Shown: one piece after another, positions 8,909-18,286 of the stretch | How positions within the stretch are numbered: the stretch's first letter is position 1 | Layout of the letters: every line of letters begins with the position of its first letter | Source: Bacillus sp. FJAT-22090 | GTDB lineage: Bacteria; Bacillota; Bacilli; Bacillales_A; Planococcaceae | Assembly: GCF_007676755.1 (NCBI RefSeq) | Contig: NZ_VEBK01000008.1 | Location: 62,001 to 126,000 of the forward strand | DNA: 64,000 bases | Reading direction: 5' to 3' | Made by a program: the position numbers and the translations under genes | Notes under the pieces: generated by a model | Seen by the model: only the letters and a program-made list of their open reading frames with translations | What the model was told of the DNA's origin: nothing | Database searches by the model: none

Positions 8909-10261
8909 ATGTTTGATATAGTTATTAAAGGTGGAAATGTTGTATTACGTGACGGTGTTTACAAAGTTGATATTGGGATTAAAGATGAAAAGATTTCCTG
9001 TATTGCCGAACATATTACAGAAGATGCGAAAGAGGTTATTGATGCTACTGGGCAATACGTTATGCCAGGAATGATCGACACACATGTTCACATTAGCGAA
9101 CCTGGACGTACAGAGTGGGAAGGTTTTGAAACAGGTTCAAAATCACTAGCTGCCGGAGGAACGACTAGCTATGTAGAAATGCCTCTTAACGCCCTGCCAG
9201 CCACCATCAATAAAAAGGCGTTAGATCTTAAGTTGGAAGCGGCTATTGACCAAAACTATGTTGACTACGCATTTTACGGCGGACTCGTTCCTGAGAATCT
9301 AGACAATCTTAAAGAATTAGCTGATGCAGGTGTTCTTGCTTTCAAATGCTTTTTATCAGACATTACAAGTGACATTCCGGAAGATTTCGTAAACGTGGAT
9401 GATTTTACATTATACAAAGGGATGCAAAAGTTAGCTGAGTTAGATCAGATTCTATGTATCCATGCAGAAAACGCATCCGTTACATCTGGACTTTCAAAAG
9501 AGTTTGCGAGAGAAGGCAAAAATTCTGGGGTAGAATATGCTGAATCACGTCCTATATTTACAGAAGTAGAAGCCGTTCAACGAGCACTCCTTTTTGCTAA
9601 AGAAACTGGTTGTAAGTTACATCTTGTTCATATTAGTACGTCAGAGGCAATTCAGACAATCCTGAAAGCGCGTGAAGAAGGAGTAAATGTAACGGTTGAA
9701 TCTTGCCCACATTATTTTGCCTTTACTGCCGATCAAGTGGATGAAATAGGTCCTAGAGCAAAATGTCAGCCTCCAATTAGAAAAGCGGAGGATCAAGCAA
9801 AATTATGGGAAGAGCTTTTAAATGGAAATATTGACTGGATAACGTCCGACCATTCACCTTGTACAGAGGACTTAAAACAAGGCAATATCTGGGAAGCATG
9901 GGGTGGAATTAGTGGTGCGCAAAACAATGTAGATCTTATGTTTGATTTGGCTGTTAAACAACGTGGATTAGCCGTTCATAAATTCGTTGACTTAATTGCC
10001 ACACATCCTGCTGCACGTTTCAATATTCCTCATAAAGGAGAAATTGCAGTTTCAAAGGATGCGGATATCATTTTAGTAGACCCTAACCAATCATATACAG
10101 TTAAAAGGGAAGATCTTTACTACAAAAACAAACATAGTGCCTATGAAGGTAGAAAAATTGACTGTCGAGTAACTAAAACAATTGTCCGTGGAAATATTGT
10201 GTTCGATTTGGAAAGTGGAATCATCGGAGACCCAATTGGGAAGTTAATTTCTGCAAAATAA
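8909..10261 (+). CDS. allB: allantoinase, paralog 2 (enterobacterial AllB-like)
   Basis: This is a cyclic amidohydrolase of 450 residues. Metal motifs are HVHISEPGRTEWEG, Lys in LAFKCFLSD, His in CIHAENA and HLVHIST, and Asp in TSDHSPC. Its signature segments (EMPLNALPATIN, GFKCF-type lysine region, SDHSPC, WGGISGAQNN) resemble E. coli AllB more than the two neighbouring paralogs. The start is the ATG after GAGAGGGG; the frame stays open 135 nt further upstream but without a ribosome site. A substrate other than allantoin (a hydantoin or dihydropyrimidine) is possible. It lies 74 bp upstream of paralog 3, in the same orientation. Confidence 0.93.
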   Translation: MFDIVIKGGNVVLRDGVYKVDIGIKDEKISCIAEHITEDAKEVIDATGQYVMPGMIDTHVHISEPGRTEWEGFETGSKSLAAGGTTSYVEMPLNALPATINKKALDLKLEAAIDQNYVDYAFYGGLVPENLDNLKELADAGVLAFKCFLSDITSDIPEDFVNVDDFTLYKGMQKLAELDQILCIHAENASVTSGLSKEFAREGKNSGVEYAESRPIFTEVEAVQRALLFAKETGCKLHLVHISTSEAIQTILKAREEGVNVTVESCPHYFAFTADQVDEIGPRAKCQPPIRKAEDQAKLWEELLNGNIDWITSDHSPCTEDLKQGNIWEAWGGISGAQNNVDLMFDLAVKQRGLAVHKFVDLIATHPAARFNIPHKGEIAVSKDADIILVDPNQSYTVKREDLYYKNKHSAYEGRKIDCRVTKTIVRGNIVFDLESGIIGDPIGKLISAK

Positions 10262-10274
10262 TTGATTTATTCTA

Positions 10275-10312
10275 TCCCTTTGTCATGTTAGAATCTGACA
10301 ATGGCAAAGGGA
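10275..10312 (+). other. hairpin between allantoinase paralogs 2 and 3
   Basis: CCCTTTG and CAAAGGG pair around an imperfect inner stem. No T-run follows, so read-through is expected. It may mark an mRNA processing or stability element that adjusts the expression of the two allantoinases. Confidence 0.4.
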
Positions 10313-10335
10313 CTTAATACTTGGAGGAATGAAAG

Positions 10336-11676
10336 ATGGCTACATATGATTTAATCATTAAAAACGGAAAGATTGTCACAGCGGAAACGATTGTTCAAGG
10401 AGATATTGCAATTAAAGACGGCAAAATCATAGAGGTTGGCCAATCTCTTCAAGGTTCGCCCGCTCGTGTAATTGACGCCGAGGGTCTTCATATTTTTCCC
10501 GGATTAATTGATACGCATGTTCACTTTAATGAGCCTGGAAGAACAGAATGGGAAGGACTTGAAACAGGTAGTAGAAGTCTAGCTGCTGGTGGTGTTACAA
10601 CCTTTTTTGATATGCCATTAAACAGCACACCACCAACGATCAACAAAGAGAACTTAGATCTGAAAAAAGCTTGTGCCAATGAAAAAGCGATTGTAAATCC
10701 ACGTTACTGGGGTGGACTTGTTCCTGAAAACATTGAAAATCTAAAGGAACTTCATGAAAATGGTGTCATCGGATTTAAAGCATTCATGTCACCAAGTGGA
10801 ATCGCTGATTTCAATCATGTAGACGATGAAACGATTTTCAAAGGGATGAAAGAAATTGCATCCCTTGGCTCTCTTCTTGCTGTTCACGCTGAGAGCACAG
10901 TGATTTGTGATCAGCTTGCTGAAGAGAAGCAAAAACAAGGAAAAACAACTGCAAGAGATTTTGTAGAATCAAGACCTATTATCTCTGAAATTGAGGCTGT
11001 ACGAAGAATTATTTCATATGCAGAAGCGACTGGCTGTAAAGTGCATATTGTCCATGCGAGCAGCAGAAAAGTAGTTGAAGTTATTCAAGCAGCAAAAGAT
11101 AGAGGTGTCGATATTACAGTTGAAACTTGCCCTCATTATTTAGCTTTAACTGTAAAAGACCTTGAAGAAAAAGGTGGATTGGCGAAATGCTGCCCTCCAT
11201 TACGAGATGAAGATGAAGTCGAAGATCTATGGGTTGCTGTTGCAAATGGGGAAATTAACGTTATTGGCTCTGACCATTCTCCGGCTCCGGCATCTATGAA
11301 AACAATTACTGACAACTATTTCGAAGGATGGGGCGGGATTTCAGGTGCTCAGTCAACATTGAACATCCTGTTAACAGAAGGGTATTTCAAACGAAGCCTT
11401 CCATTAGAGAGAATTGTTGCCCTAACAGCGACAAACCCAGCGAAATTATTCGGACTTGATAGTAAAGGGACAATTGCAGAGGGATATGATGCCGATCTGG
11501 CGATTGTAAATTTAGAAGAAAGCTTTGAACTTAAAACGGAAGATTTGTTCTATCGTCACCAACACTCTCCATATGTGGGTATGACATTTAAAGGGAACGT
11601 CAAATCAACGATCGTCAATGGTGAAGTTGTATTTGAAAATGGAGAAATAATTGCTCCACAAAAAGTGAACGCATAA
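10336..11676 (+). CDS. allB: allantoinase, paralog 3 (PucH-like)
   Basis: This 446-residue allantoinase is very similar to paralog 1 over the whole length. It shares HVHFNEPGRTEWEG, GFKAFMSPSG, the VHAES and VHASS histidine motifs, GSDHSPAP, and MKTITDNYFEGWGGISGAQS. Its codon choice differs at many positions that encode the same residue (for example more GC in third positions than paralog 1), so the duplication is not recent. All metal ligands are intact and the enzyme should be active. The start is the ATG behind TTGGAGGAATG, and a strong terminator follows the stop. Confidence 0.95.
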   Translation: MATYDLIIKNGKIVTAETIVQGDIAIKDGKIIEVGQSLQGSPARVIDAEGLHIFPGLIDTHVHFNEPGRTEWEGLETGSRSLAAGGVTTFFDMPLNSTPPTINKENLDLKKACANEKAIVNPRYWGGLVPENIENLKELHENGVIGFKAFMSPSGIADFNHVDDETIFKGMKEIASLGSLLAVHAESTVICDQLAEEKQKQGKTTARDFVESRPIISEIEAVRRIISYAEATGCKVHIVHASSRKVVEVIQAAKDRGVDITVETCPHYLALTVKDLEEKGGLAKCCPPLRDEDEVEDLWVAVANGEINVIGSDHSPAPASMKTITDNYFEGWGGISGAQSTLNILLTEGYFKRSLPLERIVALTATNPAKLFGLDSKGTIAEGYDADLAIVNLEESFELKTEDLFYRHQHSPYVGMTFKGNVKSTIVNGEVVFENGEIIAPQKVNA

Positions 11677-11681
11677 ATAAT

Positions 11682-11714
11682 AAAATCCCAAACCATTTCA
11701 GGTTTGGGATTTTT
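11682..11714. terminator. intrinsic terminator after allantoinase paralog 3
   Basis: AAATCCCAAACC/GGTTTGGGATTT forms a perfect 12-bp stem with a 6-nt loop and T5. The A-rich left flank means it could also stop the leftward pucR copy 2 transcript, which ends 96 bp away. Confidence 0.92.
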
Positions 11715-11809
11715 GCTGTCCAACGCTAGGCGCTTCTGCTTTTCAGTTTGTACACAGTACTTCTAAAACGATAGCTACAGGCTTTGTCTACAAAGGGTAC
11801 TCGCATTTT

Positions 11810-13465
11810 TTAACTAAATGTTTCTTCATCTTCTGTTAGAATAGAGCCGATGATGAGGGCTACGCGTATCCGTAAGGAGTCAACTGGATCGCGGAGAGAA
11901 CAGTTTAACAATTCCTCTGTTTTTTCTATTCGATATTTCACAGTGTTTCGATGGACAAATAATTTTCTAGACGTTTCCGAAAACTCACATTGGGCATCTA
12001 AATATACTTGAATCGTTTTTACTAGTTCCTGCTCTTCCTTTGTTTTTGGATAAGCTAATGATTTTAATGTATTTTCATAAAGAGCTTTTAAGTCTTTACG
12101 GGGAAGGGATTTTAACAATTCCTCCAGATCCTTTGTTTTGTAATACTTTACAAACCCTTTTAGATGTTGCTCATATCCTGACACTATCGCTTCCACAGCT
12201 TCATTATAAGCTGTCGGTATTTCTTTAAGAGATGGCACTGAGTTGCTTACTCCAAAGGAAAGGGTGAAATCACCATTAAAGTTTGCTTGAACATTTTCTA
12301 TAAACTGGGTAATTGTATTAATTTCTTCATCTCCATATTTAGGGAATTGTAAAATCATAGCAAAGTACTTTCCTTTTGTGAATAAAGTAGCTTTTAAGCT
12401 TTGATGTATGATTTCATCTTCAAGTTGGTCATAGACGCTATTATGCAGCTCTCCAACTTTTTTTTCATAAAGCTGCAACGTTTCATAAATATTACCTTGG
12501 GCATCAATTGTACATACTACACAAACATTCTCCATGCCTCTTTGAAGACCGTAATAGTTCGAACGGCTAAATATTTCTTCATCGGAATGGATTTTCATTT
12601 CGATTAGATCAGCGAAAAAGTTGTTTTTTAACAATCTAGAGTTTTCTTCGATTGCTTGCTCTTTTACGATTGTAAAGGAAATGACGTTACCTGCCTGTTC
12701 GATTGCCATTTGCGAAGAAGGATACGGCAAAGTGAGTGAATCAAAAATGACGAGCATGCTTGGGTATTGGCGTTTAGTTTGAACGGGAAATGTTGAAACG
12801 CTTTGATGTTCCCTTGACGGTATCGAAAATGTTGTGCCTTCTCGTGAGACAGCCAAGTCTTCTGTTACCTTCTCAAGGATTTCTTGTTTAATCTCCTTCA
12901 TTGATTCCTTCAAAAAGTCATGACTTTGAGCAATGCTTTCTCCCCTGTGATTCAATAAAAGGGCTGGTCGTGCCAAAAGGTGACCTAGTTGTTCTATTAA
13001 AGCACTTAAACTATATCCTTTAATGAGCATATTGGAGAATTCTTTTTGTACATGCAAGGCGTAATACAATTGCTCTGCCTCATGGTCATTCAAGTAATTC
13101 AGAATATGACGGGAAACTTCACCCAATGTGTGCTTTGTTGGTAAATCAATAATTGGAAAAGCAAGATCATCAGCCAGTAATTTTACTTCAGGTGGCAGTT
13201 GGTGAAAGAAACGGTTAATTTTAATAACAAGACCTGAGCAATTTAAGTCATGCATTTGTTTAATTAACTCGCAGAATTTCTCTGTGTCATCTTTAAATGC
13301 ATATCCCGTTGAAAGGAGAAGATGGTTTTCTGCCAAAAAGTTAATCACGTCAGGCGTATCAGATATATTTACAGATTGTACATTTCTAGTTAGACCACGA
13401 TGGCCTGCAAGTACAATACCTTCTTTCATACCTTCCAATATAAATAAATCATTTATGGTTTTCAT
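11810..13465 (-). CDS. pucR: PucR-family transcriptional regulator, copy 2
   Basis: This is a 551-residue PucR-type regulator, transcribed opposite to the rest of the island. It has an N-terminal PucR sensing domain, a central GGDEF-like part and a C-terminal helix-turn-helix with FSETSRKLFVHRNTVKYRIE. The start is the ATG of MKTINDLF with AGAGAGGG 6-7 nt upstream; a longer frame to 13522 lacks a ribosome site. It is clearly diverged from copy 1, so the two may sense different ureides or bind different operators. The divergent noncoding block 13466-14593 lies between it and the NCS2 permease. Confidence 0.9.
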   Translation of the reverse strand: MKTINDLFILEGMKEGIVLAGHRGLTRNVQSVNISDTPDVINFLAENHLLLSTGYAFKDDTEKFCELIKQMHDLNCSGLVIKINRFFHQLPPEVKLLADDLAFPIIDLPTKHTLGEVSRHILNYLNDHEAEQLYYALHVQKEFSNMLIKGYSLSALIEQLGHLLARPALLLNHRGESIAQSHDFLKESMKEIKQEILEKVTEDLAVSREGTTFSIPSREHQSVSTFPVQTKRQYPSMLVIFDSLTLPYPSSQMAIEQAGNVISFTIVKEQAIEENSRLLKNNFFADLIEMKIHSDEEIFSRSNYYGLQRGMENVCVVCTIDAQGNIYETLQLYEKKVGELHNSVYDQLEDEIIHQSLKATLFTKGKYFAMILQFPKYGDEEINTITQFIENVQANFNGDFTLSFGVSNSVPSLKEIPTAYNEAVEAIVSGYEQHLKGFVKYYKTKDLEELLKSLPRKDLKALYENTLKSLAYPKTKEEQELVKTIQVYLDAQCEFSETSRKLFVHRNTVKYRIEKTEELLNCSLRDPVDSLRIRVALIIGSILTEDEETFS

Positions 13466-13612
13466 ACGAATACCCTCTCTATTAAAATTTTTCATAAGAA
13501 AAATCACGGCTGTTGTAATCACAATTTTCCCAAATCATACAACATATTTAGGTTAATATGCAACGCTCTACTATAGGGATAATGCGTCTTAGAGTGACCG
13601 CTATGATTTTCT

Positions 13613-13720
13613 CAGCTTGCGGACGCTTTCCTCCGGGTGAGCGATGAGCCACCCCCGCCGCTTAGGCGTCGTTGGGCTGTCTCATTTGCCCATAGCGGAA
13701 CAAAGGCTAAGATCGCCACA
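13613..13720 (-). repeat. inverted copy of the 3' module of the long dispersed repeat
   Basis: This stretch (GCGGACGCTTTCC, then GGTGAGCGATGAGCC, then GCTTAGGCGT and a later CTCAT/GATCGCC) is the degenerate reverse complement of the end of the forward elements at 14137-14241 and 26133-26236. With the forward copy about 420 bp downstream it could form a large imperfect stem in DNA or RNA. No protein-coding signal is convincing here. Confidence 0.65.
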
Positions 13721-13811
13721 TCGTGTGGCAACGCCTTCGTGACCAACATCTTGTTGGCCTCGACTGGAATAGCCTCCAGCAGAGAAAATCAAAGAAAATT
13801 ACTTCCGCTTC

Positions 13812-14285
13812 GAGCAAAGAATGTTGCTATGCGAGCATAAAAGTTCGATCCGTCACAAATGTTGCGAGTAACGACTGATATGTTGCTCAATATTGATTGG
13901 AACATCTTCTCCATGTTGATTTAGAGGATACTATAAGGTAGGTGCATGTCCACAAGCCTTTACTTGAAGAATTGGTTGCGCTCGTTGTCAATTTGGTTAC
14001 TTTCAAGCCCAAACTGGTTGCGTTTCCTGTGGAATTGGTTGCTTTCACGAGCTATTTGGTCTCGCTAAGCCAGTTCCTAACTTTTAATGGCTAATATATA
14101 CAGATAAAAGCGTCTATTTTGATGGATTGGAGTTGCAGACGGCGACTCCAGTGGGATTAAGTGAGTAAGATGAGAATTCACAACGAACGCCTAAGCGGAC
14201 GGTGAAGGCTCCTCACTCACCCCACGGAAAGCGTCCGTCCTTCAGCGGAAATCCAAGCGGACACTTCCTTAAGACGGACTATCTC
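13812..14285 (+). repeat. long intergenic dispersed repeat, copy A
   Basis: About 470 bp of noncoding DNA aligns by eye almost end to end with copy B (25755-26280), in the same orientation. Shared blocks are GTTGCGAGTAACGACTGATA, a run of five 21-bp units beginning TTGG at 13972, 13993, 14014, 14035 and 14056, AAAAGCGTCTATTT, and a GC-richer tail with GGCGACTCCAGTGGGA and GCGTCCGTCC. It has no transposase gene, terminal repeats or clear target duplication, so it is a non-autonomous intergenic repeat rather than an insertion sequence. Together with the inverted module it fills most of the 1.1-kb gap between pucR copy 2 and the NCS2 permease. Confidence 0.8.
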
Positions 14286-14593
14286 TATTAAACGAACCGA
14301 AACATAAAGTAGAAAGCTCCTTCTTTTTTACTCCAAGGAATGAGATGGAGAATCAACAGAAGTGAAAGAAAAGTAAATCTTGTTCCCTATATCGTTCATA
14401 TTACGTTAAAAGTAAACAAAAATCAAAGTACAAATTGGTCATAGTAAACAATGACAATTTCAAACGTTAGCTGTAGACTAGAAGAGTTAAAAGCTATAAA
14501 TTAGGGAATACTAAATTAGTCAAACTTATGATGCAGAAATATTAGTAGATATTCTAATAGGTATCAAATAGACAGTTATTCATAAAAGAAAAG

Positions 14594-15949
14594 GTGATTG
14601 TTATTAATGAATTATTAAAATCAAGCAATTGGATTTCGGGCTTACAATGGCTCTTTTTTATTTTTACGAACATAGTTGTCATACCGATTACTGTCGGAAC
14701 AGCTTTTGAACTTCCTTCGGGCACAATTGTCAATATGCTTCAGCTTTCTTTCATCGTGACAGGTCTGGCATGTATTGTTCAAGCCTTTTTGGGACATAAA
14801 CGCGCCATTATGGAAGGGCAATCGGGATTATGGTGGGGTGTAATTTTAGCGCTTTGTTCCACGGCTATATCTCAAGGGATGCCTTTATCTATTTTGGGGG
14901 GCAGTTTAACGGTTGGAATTATTATTACTTCAATTTTGACATTTTTGATTGGTGTAACAGGCATGGGACCTCGCTTAGCTAATTTATTTAAACCTGCCGT
15001 CATGGGAGTGTTTATGTTTTTGTTTGGATGTCAATTAATTGGGATATTTTTGAAGGGGATGCTAGGCATTCCGTTTGGCAACCAGGCAAAGGATGCGCAT
15101 ATAGACGTTTCCATTTCTTTATTATCGATAGTGATAGCAATAATTGTAATCGTAATTAGTGTGAAGGCACCTTCAAGTATTCGACGCTATGGTTTGCTTA
15201 TCGGAATTATTGGTGGGTGGATAGCTTATGTGCTTATTTTCAAACCGGAAAACTCTGTAAGTGAAGCTACCTCGTTTGGTCTTGAACTATTTCCGTTAGG
15301 GAAGCCTGCATGGGATATTGGAATAATCATTACGACCGTTATCGCTGGTTTGTTAAACTCGGCAAATACAGTTGGTTCATTAAAAGGAACGGAAAGTATG
15401 TATGGGGTGGAAACTACTAAAGCAGAATACCGAGCTTCCTTCACGATTACTGGTGTTTTCACTCTTATCGCAGGATTTTTTGGACTTGTTCCAAATTCTC
15501 CATTCGTTTCATCGATAGGGTTTTTGAGCCAAACCGGGATAATTAAAAGAATTCCATTTGTGCTTGGTGGATTTATGTTTCTCGTAATGGGACTTATTCC
15601 TCCTATTGGACACTTTTTCTCACAACTTCCATTAAGTGTTGGAAGTGCAGCTTTATTTGTTTCTTATTTACTTCTGTTAAATTCTTCCTTGAATTTCTTT
15701 AAACAGATTGAATTCAATACAGTCAATATTTATCGTTCAGCTATTCCATTGTTTGTAGGTGTGGTGATTATGACCCTTCCTGCTTCTTATTTTGTCACAA
15801 TTCCAAACGTAATCCGTCCTGTTCTTAGCAGTGGATTATTAGTGGGAATCATTCTAGCTCTAATCCTAGAAAACCTTTTCAAATGGGATGATTACGGAAA
15901 TGAGCAGAAGGGTAAGCAAGAGAATATAGGAAGCAATCTCACTGATTAA
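14594..15949 (+). CDS. ybbY: YbbY-like NCS2 purine/ureide permease
   Basis: This is a nucleobase:cation symporter-2 family carrier of about 451 residues with 12-14 hydrophobic segments. It matches what I remember of E. coli YbbY, encoded in the allantoin cluster: the start SGLQWLFFIFTN, GHKRAIMEGQSGLWWG, SANTVGSLKGTE in the substrate-binding helix, and SPFVSSIGFLSQTG. Substrate may be a purine or allantoin-related ring. The start is uncertain: the GTG at 14594 overlaps the only good ribosome site AAGGTGAT (14591-14598), so initiation could instead occur at the in-frame ATT at 14603. The gap upstream is filled by the dispersed repeat. Confidence 0.88.
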   Translation: MIVINELLKSSNWISGLQWLFFIFTNIVVIPITVGTAFELPSGTIVNMLQLSFIVTGLACIVQAFLGHKRAIMEGQSGLWWGVILALCSTAISQGMPLSILGGSLTVGIIITSILTFLIGVTGMGPRLANLFKPAVMGVFMFLFGCQLIGIFLKGMLGIPFGNQAKDAHIDVSISLLSIVIAIIVIVISVKAPSSIRRYGLLIGIIGGWIAYVLIFKPENSVSEATSFGLELFPLGKPAWDIGIIITTVIAGLLNSANTVGSLKGTESMYGVETTKAEYRASFTITGVFTLIAGFFGLVPNSPFVSSIGFLSQTGIIKRIPFVLGGFMFLVMGLIPPIGHFFSQLPLSVGSAALFVSYLLLLNSSLNFFKQIEFNTVNIYRSAIPLFVGVVIMTLPASYFVTIPNVIRPVLSSGLLVGIILALILENLFKWDDYGNEQKGKQENIGSNLTD

Positions 15950-16189
15950 ACTAATTTACAAATAGAAGAATGAATGTGTTGATTTAGCGCTATAAATGAA
16001 ATAGTAAAATAAGATAAATAAATTATAAATATTTGTCTTTACATGCTAAAGACTAATTTTATAGCAAGGTTTACAATGAATAGTGTAGTTAAAGATTATA
16101 CATGAATGAAAGACAATTTAGTGCATACTATCCGCATGTATTACAAACAATAGAAGCGTTACATAGCAAAGAGAAGGATGGTGAAATAG

Positions 16190-17449
16190 ATGAACGATAT
16201 GAAAGATATTGTACAACAGCTTGATCATCTAGCAGATGAAACAGCAGGTAAGCTAGAATGGTTAGCTGAATTCGGAAAAGATCCTGAAGGTGGGGTTTCT
16301 CGTTTACTCTATACAAAAGAGTGGGTTGAAGGTCAACATGCATTAAAAGAATGGATGGAGAACGAAGGCCTAGAAGCTCGATTTGATGAAATTGGGAATT
16401 TATATGGAACTTTAAAAGGAAAAAACACAAGTGAAACAGTTTTGACTGGCTCCCATGTGGATACTGTGAAGAATGGTGGCCGTTTTGACGGCGCATATGG
16501 GGTTGTTGCTGGAATTATTGCATTAAAATATTTGAAACAACATTTTGGTCAACCAGTAAGAAATATTGAAGTTGTTTCGATGGCCGAAGAGGAAGGAAGC
16601 CGTTTTCCTTATTCATTTTGGGGCTCTAAAAATATTGTAGGCTTGGCAAAACGTGAAGATGTGGAAAATATTAAAGACTTTGAAGGTATCCCATTTACAG
16701 AAGCTATGAAAAATGCGGGCTTTGACTTCGGGAATGAACAAATAGGTCCACGTAAGGATCTGAAAGCTTTCGTAGAAGTTCATGTTGAGCAAGGAAGCGT
16801 TTTGGAAACGGAACAAATCGCAATCGGTGTAGTAAACAATATTGTTGGTCAAAGACGTTATACAGTAGAAATAACAGGTGAAGCCAATCATGCGGGTACA
16901 ACGCCGATGGGTTATCGAAAAGATGCAGTATACGCAGCAAGTCAAATGATCCATGAAATTATTTCGATGGCTAGAGAAACCGGTGATCCACTTGTGACGA
17001 CGGTAGGGAAATTTGAAGCCTATCCTAATGTCGTAAATGTAGTACCTGGAAAAGTTATCTTCACCATCGATGTTCGTCATACTGACAAAGAAGCTATTAT
17101 TTCTTTTACAGAAAAAATGACAGCAAGAATGCAAGAAATTGCAAAAACACATGAAATTGAAATGAACATTGATCTATGGATGGATGAAGATCCAGTTCCG
17201 ATGGATCAAAAAGTAGTTGATCTTATCGAAAAGCAATGTAAGGAAAACGGTCTTAATTATAAGTTAATGCACAGCGGTGCGGGGCATGACTCACAAATCT
17301 TTGCTCCAGTGGTACCGACAGCAATGTTATTTGTTCCGAGTCTGAAAGGGATCAGTCACAATCCGGCTGAATTTACAGAGCCGACAGATTTGGCAGAAGG
17401 TGTAAAAGCACTTATTGGCGCACTTTACGAATTGGGCTATAAAGAATAA
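16190..17449 (+). CDS. allC: allantoate amidohydrolase
   Basis: It converts allantoate to ureidoglycine, releasing CO2 and NH3, and is a dinuclear metal enzyme of the M20 family (419 residues, as expected for AllC). Metal motifs are the His/Asp pair in GSHVDTVKNGGRFDGAYG, the tandem Glu in EEEGSRFPYSFWGS, the His in VEVHVEQGSVLE and the late GAGHDSQIFAP. The dimerisation domain with NHAGTTPMGYRKDA is intact. A ribosome site AAGGATGGTGA precedes the ATG. It is the first of a colinear run of eight catabolic genes in pathway order. Confidence 0.95.
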   Translation: MNDMKDIVQQLDHLADETAGKLEWLAEFGKDPEGGVSRLLYTKEWVEGQHALKEWMENEGLEARFDEIGNLYGTLKGKNTSETVLTGSHVDTVKNGGRFDGAYGVVAGIIALKYLKQHFGQPVRNIEVVSMAEEEGSRFPYSFWGSKNIVGLAKREDVENIKDFEGIPFTEAMKNAGFDFGNEQIGPRKDLKAFVEVHVEQGSVLETEQIAIGVVNNIVGQRRYTVEITGEANHAGTTPMGYRKDAVYAASQMIHEIISMARETGDPLVTTVGKFEAYPNVVNVVPGKVIFTIDVRHTDKEAIISFTEKMTARMQEIAKTHEIEMNIDLWMDEDPVPMDQKVVDLIEKQCKENGLNYKLMHSGAGHDSQIFAPVVPTAMLFVPSLKGISHNPAEFTEPTDLAEGVKALIGALYELGYKE

Positions 17450-17498
17450 CACATAGAATTACTGATGAAAATATAAGCAAACAGAGGAGAATGTAAAA

Positions 17499-18263
17499 AT
17501 GGGTTATCCAAAAGACTTACTTTCAAGCAGATCTATCATCAAACCAGGGCAATATGCACTAATCGCTCCAGAAGGTTTAGTGAATAATGTCATTCCTGGT
17601 TTTGAAAATTGCAGAATTTCTATCTTAGGTTCACCAAAACTTGGTGCTAGCTTTGTCGACTATGTAGTTACAATGAACGAGGGTGGAAAGAATAGCAAAG
17701 GTTACTGCGGTGAAGCAGATGTACAATGCTTTGTTTACGTTATTAGCGGAAAAGTAAAAGCAAAAGCGGATGATCAAGAATTCATTCTTGAAGAAAGCGG
17801 CTATTTATATTGCCCACCAGGTGTAAAAATGTATTTAGAAAATATGGAATCAGGTGATTCTCGTCTATTCCTTTATAAACAAAAACACAATCCACTAGAA
17901 GGTCAGAAGCCTTGGGTTGTTTCGGGTCATGCGAATGCTATCGACTATATGGATTACGATGATATGCACAACGTTCATCTAAAAGATCTTCTACCATTAG
18001 ATCAAGCTTTTGATATGAACTTCCACATTCTTTCATTCGATCCAGCAGCTAGCCATCCATTTGTCGAAACACATTATCAAGGGCATGGTGCATATTTGTT
18101 ATCTGGTGAGGGTATGTATAACCTTGACAATGAATGGATTCCGGTTAAAAAAGACGATTACATTTTTATGGCGCCATATGTGCATCAAGCGGCGTATGCA
18201 GTTGGCAGAGAGCCATTGACATATGTTTATTCTAAAGATTGCAATCGGGATGCAACATTATAA
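17499..18263 (+). CDS. allE: (S)-ureidoglycine aminohydrolase, double cupin
   Basis: It converts S-ureidoglycine to S-ureidoglycolate plus NH3, securing the stereochemistry before AllD. The 254-residue protein has two cupin barrels: the first around residues 60-120 (GYLYCPPGVKMYLEN) and the second in the C-terminal half, where the Mn ligands cluster (FDPAASHPFVETHYQGHGAY with Glu and His, then a further His in PYVHQAAY). Length and motifs match E. coli YlbA/AllE. A GAGGAG ribosome site precedes the ATG, and the gene lies between allC and allD, as the reaction order predicts. Confidence 0.95.
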   Translation: MGYPKDLLSSRSIIKPGQYALIAPEGLVNNVIPGFENCRISILGSPKLGASFVDYVVTMNEGGKNSKGYCGEADVQCFVYVISGKVKAKADDQEFILEESGYLYCPPGVKMYLENMESGDSRLFLYKQKHNPLEGQKPWVVSGHANAIDYMDYDDMHNVHLKDLLPLDQAFDMNFHILSFDPAASHPFVETHYQGHGAYLLSGEGMYNLDNEWIPVKKDDYIFMAPYVHQAAYAVGREPLTYVYSKDCNRDATL

Positions 18264-18286
18264 AATCCCAGTAAAGAGGTGTAATG

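Noticed and set aside
13637-13840. A 67-codon open frame in the gap between pucR copy 2 and the NCS2 permease
   Set aside because: It lies in the inverted repeat module, has no ribosome site and no counterpart in the other repeat copy.
13812-14285. Dispersed repeat as an insertion sequence or MITE
   Set aside because: No transposase, no terminal inverted repeats and no clear target duplication.
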